The notes below the pieces were generated by a model. It was not told the origin of the DNA, ran no database searches, and saw nothing but the letters and a program-made list of their open reading frames with translations. This document shows, piece after piece, positions 35,178 through 48,629 of a DNA stretch of 64,000 nucleotides. Source of the DNA: Nautilus pompilius (taxonomy: Eukaryota > Mollusca > Cephalopoda > Nautilida > Nautilidae); contig JACATO010000596.1 of NCBI GenBank assembly GCA_018389105.1, positions 1,156,001 through 1,220,000 on the forward strand, read 5' to 3'. Within the stretch, counting starts at the first letter, position 1. Every line of letters begins with the position of its first letter. Both the position numbers and the translations under genes were made by a program.

Positions 35178-36446
35178 TTAGGCTGTTACAAAAGTGTTGT
35201 CGTTTTTTTTTTTTACCGCAACAATGAGACTCCATATTGCTGCTGAATGTGAAGTTTATTAATCAAAGTTCCATTACAATCAGTACACTTCTGCCAACGA
35301 GTTACAAGCGCATTTATACCATTTTGAAAAAAAATCTGGATTACTGGAGTTGAAAAACTGGTGGAAGGCAGTTTCAATTGTTGCTTGGTTGGAGAAGGAT
35401 TTCATATGGAGGAAGCTGTTGAGGTGTTTGAAAAGGTGGTAGTCTGTGGGAGAAAGGTCTGGTGAATAGGCTGGGTGAGGGAGAACTTCGTACCCCAAAC
35501 CATGCAGTTTCTGAAGAGTCACTTTGGCAACATGAGGACGAGCATTGTTGTGGAGTAGGATTGGGCCTCTTCGATTCACCAATGCCGGCTGTCGATAGGA
35601 GAGTTTCTGATGAACAACGCTTAATTTACGACAGTACCTTTCAGCTGTGATGGTTTCCACAGGTTGCAAGAAGTTATAGTGGATGAGATCAGTTGCAATC
35701 AACCAGACAGTGACCATGACTTTCCTTTGGTGGATGCTGTTTTGGAATCTGGTTAGGTTCCTTGTCTCTGTCAAATCTCTGTGCTGATCGTCGTAAAGGA
35801 TCCATTTTCACATAATTATTCGGTCAAAAAATGGGTCGTTTTTGTCTCTCTTATGACAAGCGAAGAGCAGATCTCCAATCGACGATTTTGTTGTTGTTCA
35901 TTAAACTCGTGAGGCATCCACTTGTCAAGCTTTCTCACCTGGCCGATTGCGTCAAGATGCCGGGAAACAGTTGCAGTTTTTACATCAAGCTCTCCAGCAA
36001 ATCTTCGCAGTGTTTTTCTTGGATCGGCTTCAACTGAGGCTTTCAGACGGTCGTCATCATCACAGCTAGGACGTCTGTTACGTTCCTTATCTTCAAGGCT
36101 CAACTCTCCTGACAGAAACTTTGCAAACCATCGTTGTACTGTCCACTCGTTTGCTGTGTCCTCGCCCCATGCTTGCTTATCTTACGAGTTGCCTCGCTCG
36201 CTTTGTGGCCCGGTTTGAACTCGTGAAACAAAATGGCCCGAAAACTTTTCTATCCGAGCTTCACTCAGAACCTTGAAACAAATATCCATTTTATGATTTT
36301 TAAAAGGTAGGTTGTGCATAATGTCTGCCAAAGCACACGCTACAAAACGATATATAACTTACCTACGTACACCTTCACAAGCATGGGAGAAATGAACCTC
36401 AAATTAACATAATATAAAAACCGACAAAACTTTTGTAACGACCTGA
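35178..36446 (-). mobile_element. mariner transposon (Hsmar1/cecropia-like), 1269 bp
   Basis: The left end reads TTAGGCTGTTACAAAAGTGT (from 35178). The right end, complemented, reads TCAGGTCGTTACAAAAGTTT (from 36446). Both are flanked by TA (35176-35177 and 36447-36448), the mariner target duplication. Length and internal transposase are typical. The copy sits between IL-17 copies 1 and 2. Confidence 0.92.
35280..36289 (-). pseudogene. Inactivated mariner transposase
   Basis: Reads on the minus strand in several frames. An N-terminal part (RAILFHEFKPGHKASEATRK, near 36.2 kb) resembles the mariner HTH region and is frameshifted relative to the ATG at 36289. A central part (SLEDKERNRRPS to about 35816) covers the second HTH, with KLDKWMPHEF. 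The catalytic part follows (35280-35774). Decay is plain. The segment that should carry the first catalytic aspartate (TCDEKW in relatives) reads IIM-stop-KW, with a TGA at 35808-35810. The second aspartate is changed (HNNARPH instead of HDNARPH). The third survives (LSPTDYHLF). The closest family by motif is the Hsmar1/SETMAR group (WMPHEF, PALVNRRGPILLH). Confidence 0.9.
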
Positions 36447-36557
36447 TATTTCAATCAAGATGGATATGCAGGTGTGGTAGTGTCGGTCGGTCCCCTTTGA
36501 ACATACCCGGCATCCATCTTGGATCATGGTCGACTGCCTTGAATCTGTGATGACACC

Positions 36558-36604
<47 letters not shown>

Positions 36605-36693
36605 GTGTAGGTACAATCGTCTAAAGCATTTTTTGTCTAAAACCCTTTGGTCTAAAACCACTCCAAATGTGGTGTGCTAAATATTTTCTTCGC

Positions 36694-36766
<73 letters not shown>

Positions 36767-38660
36767 TTTTACCCTATCAAATAAAATATGGATATTTTTT
36801 TATTTTTCTTTTCACATTGCTTTATTTCTCGTCCGTTCGGTCAGAAAAGCGGGAGCCGGTAGCGAGAGAGAGAGAGAGAGAGAGAGAGAGGCGGGTCACG
36901 TGACCCGAGAGCCGAATTCCGTAAAGAAGCCCGGCCTGGGGATAAGCAGCGACACCGGTGCCACTAAGAATGTCATCGCAAAAAAAAAAAAAAAAACAAA
37001 ACAACCTTTAGAAATGCCGACTCGGCCTTATTTTCGAGGAGAGCTTTTCTCCGATAAAAGGGAAACCGAATAATGAGAAAACGACCTCTGACCAGCGGAA
37101 GGATATCGATGCGGAGCGAGACAGAAGGAAAAAAGAGGGAGCTGTTCGGTCTCAGTGGTGCAGTCCGTAGTCAGACTTCCTCTTTCCCCGTCCGTCTTCG
37201 TTTATGTCGCGCCAGAAGCGGATCTGTCCGTTTAGTCACGCATTTTTAACAACGGGAACCCTAACAGAAATCCTCGAGTGCTGCGCCCGGACGACCATAG
37301 GCTGTTTTCTTTCCTCCTCTCGGCGCGGACCCGGTGACTGCTCGAATCGACAGTTACGTCACCACCGGACGCACGTGATCACGGCGTGTGTACACGGACG
37401 GGAAAGACCCGCGTGTATCAGCGGCGTAACTAAATACGGAAAAAAAAAAAACAAAACAGGGAAGGTAAAAAAAACACACACACACACACACCGAGAGATG
37501 AAAGGAAAACCACACGAAATCAAACAACAAAAAGCTAATTATTAATGTTTTCCACCAAACCATTCAGTGCTTGTGGCACACCTGTGAGTGAGAGTGTGTG
37601 TCTGTTGTGTGGTGGACCCCTGTAGCAGCCAGATCTGTAAACCCGCTAGAATAGTTTGAATGAATAGATAGTAATCCAAACTATTATTATTATTATTATA
37701 TTATTATTATTATTATTATTAAATTACAGGGACATTCTAGTTTGTTTTAACAGTTACGATATAAGATAATGTTGTCCTGAAGCATAGTAAATACTTTGCA
37801 GCTATGGTCTGAATTCAAATGATCACATATTTAAATCTATTTTCACTTTCTATTTTTCTTCTTCGTCCTCTTTAAAAAAAAAAGACAAACAATCAGGGAT
37901 GCTAGACAGCAATTCCCCCCCCTCCAAGATGAGGCTCTATTTGAGATAGCCCACCCGACGCCCACGCCACCTCGATACAGCGAGGCAGACTGGAGAAGAT
38001 GCCTGTGTCAGAAAGATACCGTGCAACAATAATTTCTACTTTTATTTCCCACCAGTTTACCAACCACTAACCGCCCCCGACAGTTTTAATGGCGTCGCTG
38101 TCGCGCTTACCACTACATCGACAAAGCGGCCGGATGCCGTTCATTTCCGGCGTCCTCCTGTCTTTACTGCGACGGCCGACCCTTCGTTCATGGTTCCTCT
38201 GGCTTTGGTCGCTCGTTCCATGTTTGGAAAAGAAAAAAAATTCCTTGTCACGCGAAGAAAATATTTTAATTTCTTCTTCTTGTGTGTGTGAAGAAACTAA
38301 TCGTTTCAAAGCGACAAAATTGTTTCCGTTATTGGAAACGAGACAGAACAGTTTATACCGAACGTTGGTTGGACGGCGGCTCGAGTCCCGATCGGACCAC
38401 AAGTTCCTCTGCATGTTTTTTTTTTATTTATTTATTGGGGGGGGGGAAATCCGAATTAGTAAAATCTCTAATTCTGTTTCCGAAAACCGACCAAACAATT
38501 CAGCAGCTTGTGTGGCGTTCTCTTTCTAGGATATATATTCCGCCGATTTACGTAGATGACAGATCGAGCAATGGCACACCTCGGACACAGAGGTTTTTCT
38601 GGTAAATCTGAGAGGACTTAGAAGGAATTCTGTGTACGGTCGGCGAGTGACCGGGAGCTA
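36447..38660. other. Gene-free stretch with many microsatellites
   Basis: (TGA)n at 36557-36604, (TTA)n at 36696-36764, (GA)n at about 36865-36891, A runs at about 36979-36996, a short (CA)n at about 37475-37491 and (ATT)n at about 37682-37722. Frames 37204-37545 and 38089-38529 have no recognisable domain. Confidence 0.4.
36557..36764. repeat. (TGA)n and (TTA)n microsatellites
   Basis: Two pure trinucleotide arrays (36557-36604 and 36696-36764) separated by about 90 bp of unique sequence. Confidence 0.95.
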
Positions 38661-38663
38661 ACG

Positions 38664-38671
38664 TGACGTCA
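38664..38671. promoter_or_regulatory. CRE palindrome upstream of the second IL-17 copy
   Basis: A perfect TGACGTCA about 580 bp 5' of the decayed IL-17 exon. A regulatory role is speculative. Confidence 0.2.
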
Positions 38672-38777
38672 CTTGTGGGTCAGGTTTTAAAAGTGGTGCG
38701 TGGAAGATCGAGTCGACGTCATACAGAGCAACTTGTAAACAAGTCCAACCTTTAAATATAGTTTTGCCATGAACGTG

Positions 38778-38847
<70 letters not shown>
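38778..38847. repeat. (ATT)n microsatellite
   Basis: An uninterrupted trinucleotide array. Poly-isoleucine and poly-asparagine frames across it are artefacts. Confidence 0.95.
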
Positions 38848-38848
<1 letters not shown>

Positions 38849-39251
38849 GTGAAGGAATCGTAATTCTATCCAACTTGCGGCATAGGCGCCACCAAGCGGC
38901 CGGTTCAGTGAGCCTGTCCATCTGATAGATGAGAACAGTATAAGGCGCGGCTGCGCCCGCGGGGTCTTCTTCATCGATGACTTCGGGTCACCACGAAAGC
39001 GAGACGTCAGAGGTCCCCTCGCCCCGTCGATGCCGCGCTAGACGTCTCGGATGGCAAAAAAAAAAAAAACGGAAGGAAATGTCGGAACCGGAGCGGAAAG
39101 GGCACCCTTGTGGGAATGGCTTCGGGCTACACGTTTCTCCTGTCTGTGCGTGTGCGATACTTTTGACCCTTTACAGACGACTCATCTAATGCGAAAGTCA
39201 GGTTCGGTATGCATTCGACTTTCGGCTTTAGACCCTAGCTATTTCCTGCAG

Positions 39252-39600
39252 TATTTTCGTGATTGTGGCGACGGCCGATCCAGCAGTCCGGACGAATTAC
39301 AGATGAACTACGAGAAACTGGCGGCGGTAGGTGCGCCGGGAGATCTCTACTCCCTCCTACCACGCGGACGGTGACGAGCGACACCGTCACGCATGGTAGA
39401 CGTCGCTTCTTGTCCCGAGGATCCGGCCTCCGAAGCCGACGCGATAACTAACGCGCTACCCGCAAGTCGTATCCGAGGCCGTGTGTCGGTGCGTCGGCTG
39501 CATAAGGTCCAGCGCCAGGACCGCCAGGTGCGAACCGGTGAAGCGGTACCTGCCCGTTCTCGCTCGAATCGGAGAACGCATCGATGGGCTTTACGCGTAA
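39252..39600 (+). pseudogene. Interleukin-17-like pseudogene (second copy)
   Basis: An acceptor, TTTCCTGCAG, ends at 39251. From 39252 in phase 0 the frame gives SSSPDELQMNYEKLAAVG and then LYSLLPRG, aligning with PEDLHVQYNKLANN and GKFLLPNE of the intact gene, before a TGA at 39372-39374. In a different frame, VDVASCPEDP (39393 onward) corresponds to the C-P-W segment, with W replaced. After another shift, 39454-39600 reads RYPQVVSEAVCRCVGCIRSS and then RCEPVKRYLPVLARIGERIDGLYA-stop. This last part is about half identical to RFPSVFQEAVCRCQDC...RCEPVQRQFSFLARTNTCVDGLYV. The final strand with the C-x-C pair is missing, and the TC before it is lost. At least two frameshifts plus truncation indicate a dead paralogue; assembly errors could account for single shifts but not for all of it. 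A 2-codon first exon was not located. Confidence 0.8.
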
Positions 39601-41770
39601 GAACTGAAAGAGCGGAGGGGAGGGGAACCGACCGCGGAATAACGGAGAGGGAGCTGGTCTACTAACCCTGTGACAGAGAGCCCGTCCGCCCGCCCACGTC
39701 GGTCTCATTCACTGTTTGTCTCCATGTGAACCACGTTCTTCATCCAAATTCTGTCTATTTAATCTAACGTCGTCAACGCCCCCTGGCGAGACCGAACGCT
39801 GTTATCCCTACACGCGTTTTATACGTTTATTCTAATGCTCACCTTGTTCTGTTTATTGTATGCATCTCTCTTATTCGTTACTCATCTGTTTCAAGTATTT
39901 GTTATACTTTATGCTATATATGTCCAATATTGTTTTTAGATTATCGCAATACATATTTCGAAATATTTTTAAAAAGTTTTAAAATAATTTTCAAGAAACT
40001 TGTTACACATATTTTTTAGCATCTGACTTATACACTTTTGTATTATTTTCGTAAAGTCAATCCCCCAAATTTGTACATTTCAATATTTAATAAATTTAAA
40101 ATAAAACTCGAAATAAAAAATAAAGAGAAGTGTTTTTTTGTTATTATTTTATGTTCCAATGTTCCAGCTTCTAGACTTACAGGAACTCACTCTAGCAACC
40201 TTTTGGATAATTGAAGTTTCATACTACGTAACAGTGGACTGTGTGTGGTGTACCCCGCTCAAGCCGTTGGTATAATCCATGAAATATCTGAACCGGTGGT
40301 GTGGTAGGTCTGGTGAACGAAGAAATAATATCCAGGATAAGAAGAAATATATAAGTAACTGATAGTAACACAATAAAGAAAATATCAAACGTAAACTAGT
40401 GTTGGGCTGTGAATGTAACGTATACTTAGTTAGAGCTAAAACAAAAAGCTTTAATAAATAACCAAAAAACAACTATTTAAATTTACAAGCAGAAGTCTAT
40501 AAGTACAGCTGAATATCAAATCTCCGACAAGCCAGGAGCTGGAATGTACCAGAATCTTGGACCCAGCGAGTTCGAGATTCCCAGACCCATGGCGCGTGAA
40601 CGCATGGAGTCGTCTTACTGCCAGTCAGAGCAACTCTGCGTGATGTCGCCGTAACTCGAACAGTTGTAAGTCGGACCTCGCTGAGGGTATTTACTAACCT
40701 GGTGTGGTTTTACAGTAAAGCTGGCCGACGTCACACGTGATCAGAGATAGAGAGACTTTTGAAACAAATACGATCGGGAAATAATTAACATAAACAAAAT
40801 AGAACCAGCTCTTTATATATATATATATATAGATCGCTCAGTTGTGGTTTATCAGATTCGCGTGTTGTTAAAAAATTGGGGAGGATCTGCTAAAATGTGT
40901 AGAGTAAATTCAAAACAACTAGAGAAGTCACGGAGTTTCGCGTTCAGGTACGCTTCCATCACCGAGAATGAGGAAATCTCCTGGCGGACAGCTTTGGTAC
41001 TAGTCAGCCAAGGCACATAAGCTCACGAGGATACAGTAGCCAAATATTCAAGCGCTCATAGACACGGAGAAACAATAACGTGACCCTGAACACTTGTCAA
41101 AGGGGCCTTAGAACTGTACTAGGGCTCCTATTCACCAAACCACGCAAAGCTGACAGGGTTACTACCGATAATATCGGAGATGTTTTGACTTTTTAAAAGT
41201 TTACTTTACTTACTGTTACAAATGAAGCCCACAGCCACTGGTTCGGTGTTTCCATGCCAACAGCCCCAACTGGCGATGTTAAGTGCAGCTACGTCGGTCT
41301 CATCATTATTCAGCAGTAGTCGCAGCTTCATCGTTGTCGTTCTAGCAGCAAAGATCAACAACGCTGGCTACTCGAATTACCTGGACTCTGTTGCTATGGC
41401 ATCTGTTTAAATAATAGTACAAACATTTTCGTTACTGCAGTCTCATAGACCCTTCGCCGATTCCTGCAGGGGCTGATCGATTGATGATTTAGGTAAATCT
41501 CCCACGACGACGATTTGGACACCTGATTCGGCAGGAAAAAAAGCCGTCTGCATTCAGCAACTCCAATACATCTTTCTCCTTTTCTATTGGATTAAGTACT
41601 TTAAACAGGTGAAGTGGGGCAACCGCTTGGTGCTGCTGGGATGAACGCAGTTTGAGCAGAGATGGAGGAAAGTCGTTACAGACGACGTAAGTAGGGCCAG
41701 GTATTCTTCGCTAGGAGAGAAGCGAACGACGCCGCCTTACGGCGTAAGAACGAACTGATCATATGATTGG
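39601..41770. other. Gene-free stretch downstream of the IL-17 pseudogene
   Basis: 39.75-40.13 kb is AT-rich with clustered AATAAA-type signals (about 40088-40125), possibly the old 3' UTR. A short (AT)n lies at about 40816-40831. No gene is recognised. Confidence 0.35.
40630..40683 (-). mobile_element. Possible Tigger-type terminus (solo)
   Basis: On the minus strand from 40683 the sequence reads CAGCGAGGTCCGACTTACAA and then TGTTCGAGTTACGG. This is the alternating pattern of CAG...TCC-GACTTAC...TTCGA-TTACG seen at Tigger ends. No partner end or TA duplication was found. Confidence 0.25.
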
Positions 41771-41773
41771 TCT

Positions 41774-41833
<60 letters not shown>
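41771..41833. repeat. (CT)n microsatellite
   Basis: An almost pure CT array. Confidence 0.95.
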
Positions 41834-41836
<3 letters not shown>

Positions 41837-43329
41837 CCCGCAGATCCTCGGAGAGGAGGATTCGAAAACAGAAAACCGCGCCGAGTGACCCATATCCTCA
41901 TCTTCTATTTTATTAGGGCAGATGCTTGCAGAACTTGGATGTGGTATCAATTCGGGTGGATTTCGTTGATAGACACCGGCTTGATGTCGCTTAGAACCAC
42001 CGCAAATTGTGAACGTCCAACTGTGTACAGAGCTGGTTGCCTGTGAAAAGAGAGAATGAGAGAGAGAGAGAGGGGGTTTGGCTGGGGGGAGGTTGGATGG
42101 CAGCTAGGCCTCTGTGTGAATATCTGTCTTTTACTGCACAACACTGGAGAACGCGACGTACTTAAGCACTGCACTGCAATCAATACTGTGCTGCTGAAAC
42201 ATGATACAAGAGAGATCTGCATTCACTTACACTTTCAATTTAAAAAAAATAAGAAATTACAAACGGAAATGTACATTTATGACACGTGAGACGAACATGG
42301 TTCATAATTCTCATTAGGTTTCATTATCACCGAATAAAACATTTCCAGAGAGAATTGGCATCTGCAGCTTGGATGAATATGACTCTAGTCACGGCGCATG
42401 CGCAGAATCTGGGCCGGGGCATAAACCGATACCCCGCTCAGATGAGGTGTTCGCATTAAGATGCAGACGCTCCCCTGGTGGGTGCCACTATCTACGTGGC
42501 TGTGCAGCCTGGCTTGTTTCGGTGTAACTTGCAACAGGAGATTCGACTAAACCCGACCAATGACATAGATGCTTTAAACTCTCGCATTCTCACATAATGG
42601 TAGTTTAGACCTCTGACGTAAATAGAACATTGCTAACTTGGCGGGAATCTGAGCGTTTGCTGAAACTGTAAATAAAAGACTTTTATCCGGGCAGTTAAAA
42701 CAATTTAATTTCATTTTACAATACAATAATAACGCCACTAAACGTAACGGAAGCCCGATCGTAGCGTTTAATTTCAAGTCTTATCTCCCCTTGCACGGGT
42801 GATTTGCCTTTGTCATGCTGCTGCTCATGTATATCTGTAGTCATTGTCACCTCTCAGCGGATTCAGATTCCGATATCGTACAGTGACAACAAACCAAGCA
42901 AGGAACCCAATCATGGCAGATGATGTACCGCTGTAAGTGCGGCGTCTTCCATTCGTGTACACGGTCTGGCGGTAGCGCGTGGGTGTTGGTAGAGAGAAAC
43001 GAGACGATAGACCAGGTTCCATCAAGGAAACCATTATAGTTGTCATGGGAATCCCTTCTCAGGTCTAGAAGAATTGGTCCAGGGCATTGACCAATAAGAT
43101 TTGGTGTTGTATCAAGAAAGACGGCGTATTTAAATAATTACTAAATATTAATACCACCAACAGATTTTATAGGCACTCAGTATAGTGTAGGAATTCTTTA
43201 ATTTTAGCAAGAACAGACTTACAGATTTCAGCCTAGCTTCTAAGATCTTTCTAGGGATGTCTTCTCTTAAAATTAATGCCTTACCTTAAGGGAGTTTTGT
43301 GCTTGTGGATACAAAAAATTTACCTAAGT
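41834..43329. other. Gene-free stretch
   Basis: A short GA run at about 42055-42072. No recognised gene or RNA. Confidence 0.35.
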
Positions 43330-43360
43330 ACTCTCTCTCTCTCTCTTTCTCTCTCTCCAT

Positions 43361-43409
<49 letters not shown>

Positions 43410-43416
43410 TCTCCTC
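43330..43416. repeat. (CT)n microsatellite
   Basis: A CT array with CCAT interruptions, similar in make-up to the array at 24.7 kb but without the CRE segment. Confidence 0.95.
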
Positions 43417-46400
43417 TTTCTTAGTGCCCCACAAATTGTCCTTACTATTGCTGAGTTTGAAAAAATCTCATGACATTTGCTTTGTTTTATTATAAGATAA
43501 TAACAACGAGGAAAGAAGATTAACGTATGTAATATCAACTTTCGAGAAACACTAGAAAAGATGGAATCGATAGAAGCGGAAAACGGACGAAGAAAGCAAC
43601 AAAACTTTAAAAGCAGACGCAGTGTGAATCTGAAAATTGTTTCACTCTCTTTATTCTACCTGACAGAAATCTTTTCCTTTTAAAATTATCGTGTTTTTTT
43701 TTTTTTTGTTTGTTTTAAATCTTACGGAGACACTGTTCCCTCTCATGACTTTTTAATTTTGATTAAAAGCAGCTGGGGCAGGAAAGTCGCTCCGTGCTAA
43801 GTGGACTGGGCTCGTCCAAACTTCCTTCCCAAGACGGTGACGTCCTGGGTAAGAAATGTAACATGTCACTCACGGCCAGGAACGTCGTTGCCAGTCGGTA
43901 TTCCCCAGGCTCGGCTACTCCGAAGAAATTTCTAAAGGATGTTCTTCTTGCTGTTGTTGCTTTTCAACTCTCTCCGTTTAAAGATAGGAAAATAAGGAGA
44001 GAAGGGCGACGGCTCCGGTCTGCACTGGTTTTCGGGTGGTTTGATACCAAGGACGGTGGAGCTGTCGAGAAATTACCAGTTTAGAGCACCAAGGCAACGG
44101 ACCAGCAGATTCAAGTTGGCTGACATTTGGGAGCCCATTTTGTGAGCTAATAAATGTAGCCCAGTGATATATCTGTTAACCCTCAACCACCCCCACTCCC
44201 GCGCCCTCTGACGACTAATGGAAAAACTATGCGCGAGTCTAGGAATGAATTTCTTCATTTGAAAACCTCGCTTAATCTCTCGGATTCTCCGCGGTCTGAT
44301 CTCGTAGCTGCCGCCACCGCCAGCTTTTCTTGGTTTTCCTTTTCCTGCACAGTACCGTAGCGGGAAGACATTCTTCGTTTTTGTAAAAACCAATCCTACT
44401 TTATAAGCTTATTCTCAAAGGTATAAGCAGCCTGACTGCGTCACACGATCAGGCTATCGCATACCTTGTGTTGGTCATTTACTGGGTTGTCTTCTGACAA
44501 CTGGCTCCACCTTTGAGGACATTTTTCTCTGCTAGACCGGAGCTGGAACCCTAGAAATGCGTACTGTTGACACACGACTGACCTGCGACCTTTCTGTCGC
44601 GCCATAGCCAACTCTCTCAGTACGACTAAACCCGATCTCTTGTCCATAACCAGGATACCGATCCAAAATTCCAGTAACTGGGCTGAGATTTACTGTTTTA
44701 AAAATGTCGATGACGTACTCTAACGCACTTCCTTAGGAAACCGGAAGCAGCAAAGAAATTACCACTGATAGTGTTGCGTCACGTGATCACCCTGATTTAA
44801 AACAAATAGGTATTGTGTACGGAAAAATTAAAGATTACACGAGACGTTTTAACAAAAGCTAACGAGACCCTGGTTCACTTTCCTTTTAATCCGATAAGAG
44901 TGAAATAAGCCGACGCTAATCAAGATTATTCTACTTTTTAGGAATAACCAAAGTCAAGCTTTTATCACTGAACCCGGGAAGAGAAAAAAAATTGTTCATC
45001 TGGTAACTACATGCCTTCTCTATATTTATTATGTTATATTGATCAATATATATATATTATCATTCATGAAACATATAGATTTTCGCAGCTAATCCAGGGG
45101 CTCTATACCAGATCGAGATGAGTTGATTTCATATTTAGAGAATTAAAGGAAAGATGAGAAGAATAAACACCTGACTACGACCGATTACTTTTTACGAAGG
45201 AAATCTATTTAAAAATTCTGACAACATGTTCTCGTATTTACGTTTTCTGATTTTTCTTCTTTCTAGCTGGAAATATGTTTCCGAGACCGGTTTAGGTTTC
45301 GAGACAGGAGGCCGACATAACGCCTGAGCTAGATCAGTTTGCAGGATTGTCTCAAAGGTGCTCTGGTACAAGGTCAGCATCGTAAAATGGTACAGCGTTA
45401 CTCTGTGACTGTGATCCTGGTTTTTGGTGTTTACGAATTAGACTGGACTTACACAAAAGTGGCTGACCGAGTGATGTGATGGCGGCAAACAGTAAATGTG
45501 CTGCCTTTCATCTATGTTCTAACGGCAAACAGTAATCTTAATTTTCAATTTGTGTATTCTATTTTTATTTCTTAGAAGAGAAAACAGGAAATCAAGAATT
45601 AAGTGAAAGTTTATTTCAAAAGCAAAAGAAACAAACGAAAACAGATACACATCAGATAATTAAACAGTAGGGACGATCTAAAATTTTAACCTTAAAATGA
45701 ATGTACATAGCAGTCATCCATCTGTCTGTTGTAATGGTCTGCGTCCAGCAGGATGCAGGTGAAGACGGAACATTGACAATATACTGAAAGTAGGGAAGCG
45801 ATTATGGAGATTACGGGAAATGTTGAAATGTTGCTAATTCTGAAGAGTAAAATTAATTAACGTTCAGGTCTGAGTTTACAGGTCGGAAGTGAGCTTGTAC
45901 CTGTATAATATATATTCTACCTGTTCGCATAATGCGGCGTCTGTAAATGATCAGAGATGGTCAAAGATATATTACAGTTTACGGACAATTAGTAAAAACA
46001 CGATGACGTATCCGTGCAATGCATTGTGGGAAACTAGAGTTGAGTAGAAGACATTCTGTTTCTTTCTCAGGAAAATACGTTAAATTTGATATAAGTTTCC
46101 ACCCTCAGCGTACATCAGGATTGAAGCTGATCGCCAACGATCTCGCCACAGTTCACGAGCAAAACGAAGGCCAAGTAATGAATATAAGGGATCAGTATAA
46201 AAATCAGGAAAAATGTCGCTAGAAAGAAAAGTATATCTGGACGTTTCCCTATGGAAAGAAACAGAATGACAAATTAGTGTTTGTGGGTTTCTTCTTTTTC
46301 CTCCGATTATCATGAACAAAATTTCAAAGAAAAAAAAAATAAAATATCTAAGAATAATATCCAGGGTGAATCTCATATGTAGAGATGATTCAAAGCAGAA

Positions 46401-48620
46401 TGTGTTTTCTAAAGCAAATAGACAATGGCGTCCACGTCATGTGGCTCAAGAAGAAACATCGCTTCATTTCTATTTTCTATCTTGGATCAATAACTGCTAA
46501 ATACAAAAACAATCGTATTAGCACTAAACATCATTATACTAAGCGAGAATATACATTTGTACCTGCATTTTGAATCGTAATTTTAATAAATACATTTGTG
46601 AAGGAAGGAATGCAACTGTGAACATCTCATTCATAGGTGGACGAAAATGGATTAGTTATTATGTTATCATGGAATGCTTTCATAGTGACTGTGTAGATAA
46701 CGTGGAGAAACGTTTGTTCAATTGTTCTGATTCGGGATAGATGTGACAAGTAACGGAAAGTGAGTCTCTACGTGGCCCAGATATGGGTTCATCTCCGAAA
46801 CTACGAAGTCCACCGGACACCTTCCGAATCTGTTAGTCTCGGTGTTTAAGAACGAGATGTAATTCAGTAAGACTGCCAGAAACAATTTGTCCAGTCTTTG
46901 TTTACCGAAGTTACTTTTTTACAGACGCGATAATGCGAATAGAAACCTTAAATATGTCTATTATTGTTTGGTTTTATTTTTTCAAAGTCGCATAATAGAT
47001 AAATGCTTTCTTTATTACTTTTGAACTAAAAAATCGTCTTTAAGAAAATTGTAGATCCATCAACAAATACAAATTAATAGACGTAAGGCCGCCGACCGTA
47101 GAGGATGGCGTGTGTTTGATTGAATCGAGCATTTGAGACAGAAATGGCATCATGTTAAAGTTCTCTCTATATAGTCATTTATTTATTCTTTTCTGGAAGT
47201 AAACATTCAGCAATTTACGTGTCGTTAATCTTTTAAAGGACCAACTGCGTAAAATGCAAAAGCTTCGACTGTTTTTGCTGTCCCTGTGACTGGTATACTG
47301 TTGTGTTGCCCTTTTTCTTACCTTGGACCTTGTATAAATCCTGACTCTCTTTTACCTTTTGAGCAGCTAAGACGTAGTATTTTCGTCACTGTCTCCAAAC
47401 CAGACGTCATCCATTGTATAGAAGACTGAGCCAATTGGTAGACAAGCCTGATAAAGTAGGGAATCTAGAAGTTTTATTGGCTCTGTGTAGAACTTAGAAA
47501 ACGGAGGCTAGAATTTTAAGCAAGAGCATTGCATGAGAATAGAAAAGGTCTGGAAGTGTATAACTTATTTACCGATCAGTCAGTCAAAAGAAATTTTAAA
47601 AATGTAATTTTTAAAAAAAAAAAAAAATATTTTGTGAACTTGTGGTGGGAACATTCCTTTCCAACCCACTAATACAGAAAAATCGTTTGAACTTCTGAAA
47701 TAAACGTATTAAAGACCTCTGTGTGTGTGTGTTTTAGAAAAAGTGACAATATGAAACTATGATTGGCTCAACATCGTAGATCGATCAGATTTATAAGCTA
47801 AGCTGGGATTTTATTCCAATTTTTAAAATCTGTTTTGAACTTGGCTCATTTCAACAACAGTATCAAATCTTACAGTTTACTTTGGTCGGGTCCAGAGAAA
47901 ACTACTTCAAAAGTATGTAAAAGTTTTTTTTATTTATATATTAAAAAAACTAAAATAAATGTAAAAGCTTATGCTATATATGTTTCAAACTTTCTAGAAA
48001 TGTATTGGTTCATTCTTCTAGATATATAGATTTTTAGAAAAAGGTTTTATGATTCTGAGATTAAAGAAGAAATAATACGTCTTTACACCCACAGTTCTCG
48101 TCAGAAATTGCTGTATATTTTGTAAGCTTTTAGAAAAAACGAACAAGTTTATTGGTAATTTATGATTACAAGATATATGCAAATATATATTGGTTACTAC
48201 TCCGTTAGCTGGCTAATAAATAGCTAGATACACTTACAACCAGGAACGTTAAAGGTAGATTTTAATCCATAATTTCTGGTTTTTACTCAGATCTCTTAAT
48301 CTCACGGTTGATTTTCCGATTGAGGGAGAACTCATCACTGAGGAAGATAATCACTGTCAATCCAGGGACATAAATGAGCGATAACAGTAAACGAGAAGCG
48401 CGGCGGGGAACAATGAACACCCGGTGACAGGAAGCGGCGAGTAATTGAGAGTGAATTAAACGAGGCGGAACACCGTGAAACAAGCAGGACCAAAGTAGGG
48501 GACAGGAAGAGATTCTAGCATGAAGGATGCAAGCAAAAATTAACTAAAGTTAGTCAGTAGGGGCTGCGGTGTCCCAAACGACAGTATGAGACGCTGCTTA
48601 GAAGGAAAAACGATGGGCAA
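43417..48620. other. Gene-free stretch
   Basis: Frames 43794-44084 and 46019-46500 are short and without domains. T and A runs at about 43696-43707 and 47610-47626. No transposon ends are recognised. Confidence 0.35.
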
Positions 48621-48629
48621 CAGGGTTTA

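Noticed and set aside
37416-37432. CAGCGGCGTAACTAAAT as a hAT-type end
   Set aside because: Only one end is seen, with no 8 bp duplication or partner.
38370-38400. GGCTCGAGTCCCG resembling a tRNA B-box
   Set aside because: No A-box at a suitable distance and no foldable arms.
39775-39792. CGCCCCCTGGCG as a CTCF site
   Set aside because: It matches only the core of the vertebrate consensus; one isolated site in a mollusc is weak evidence.
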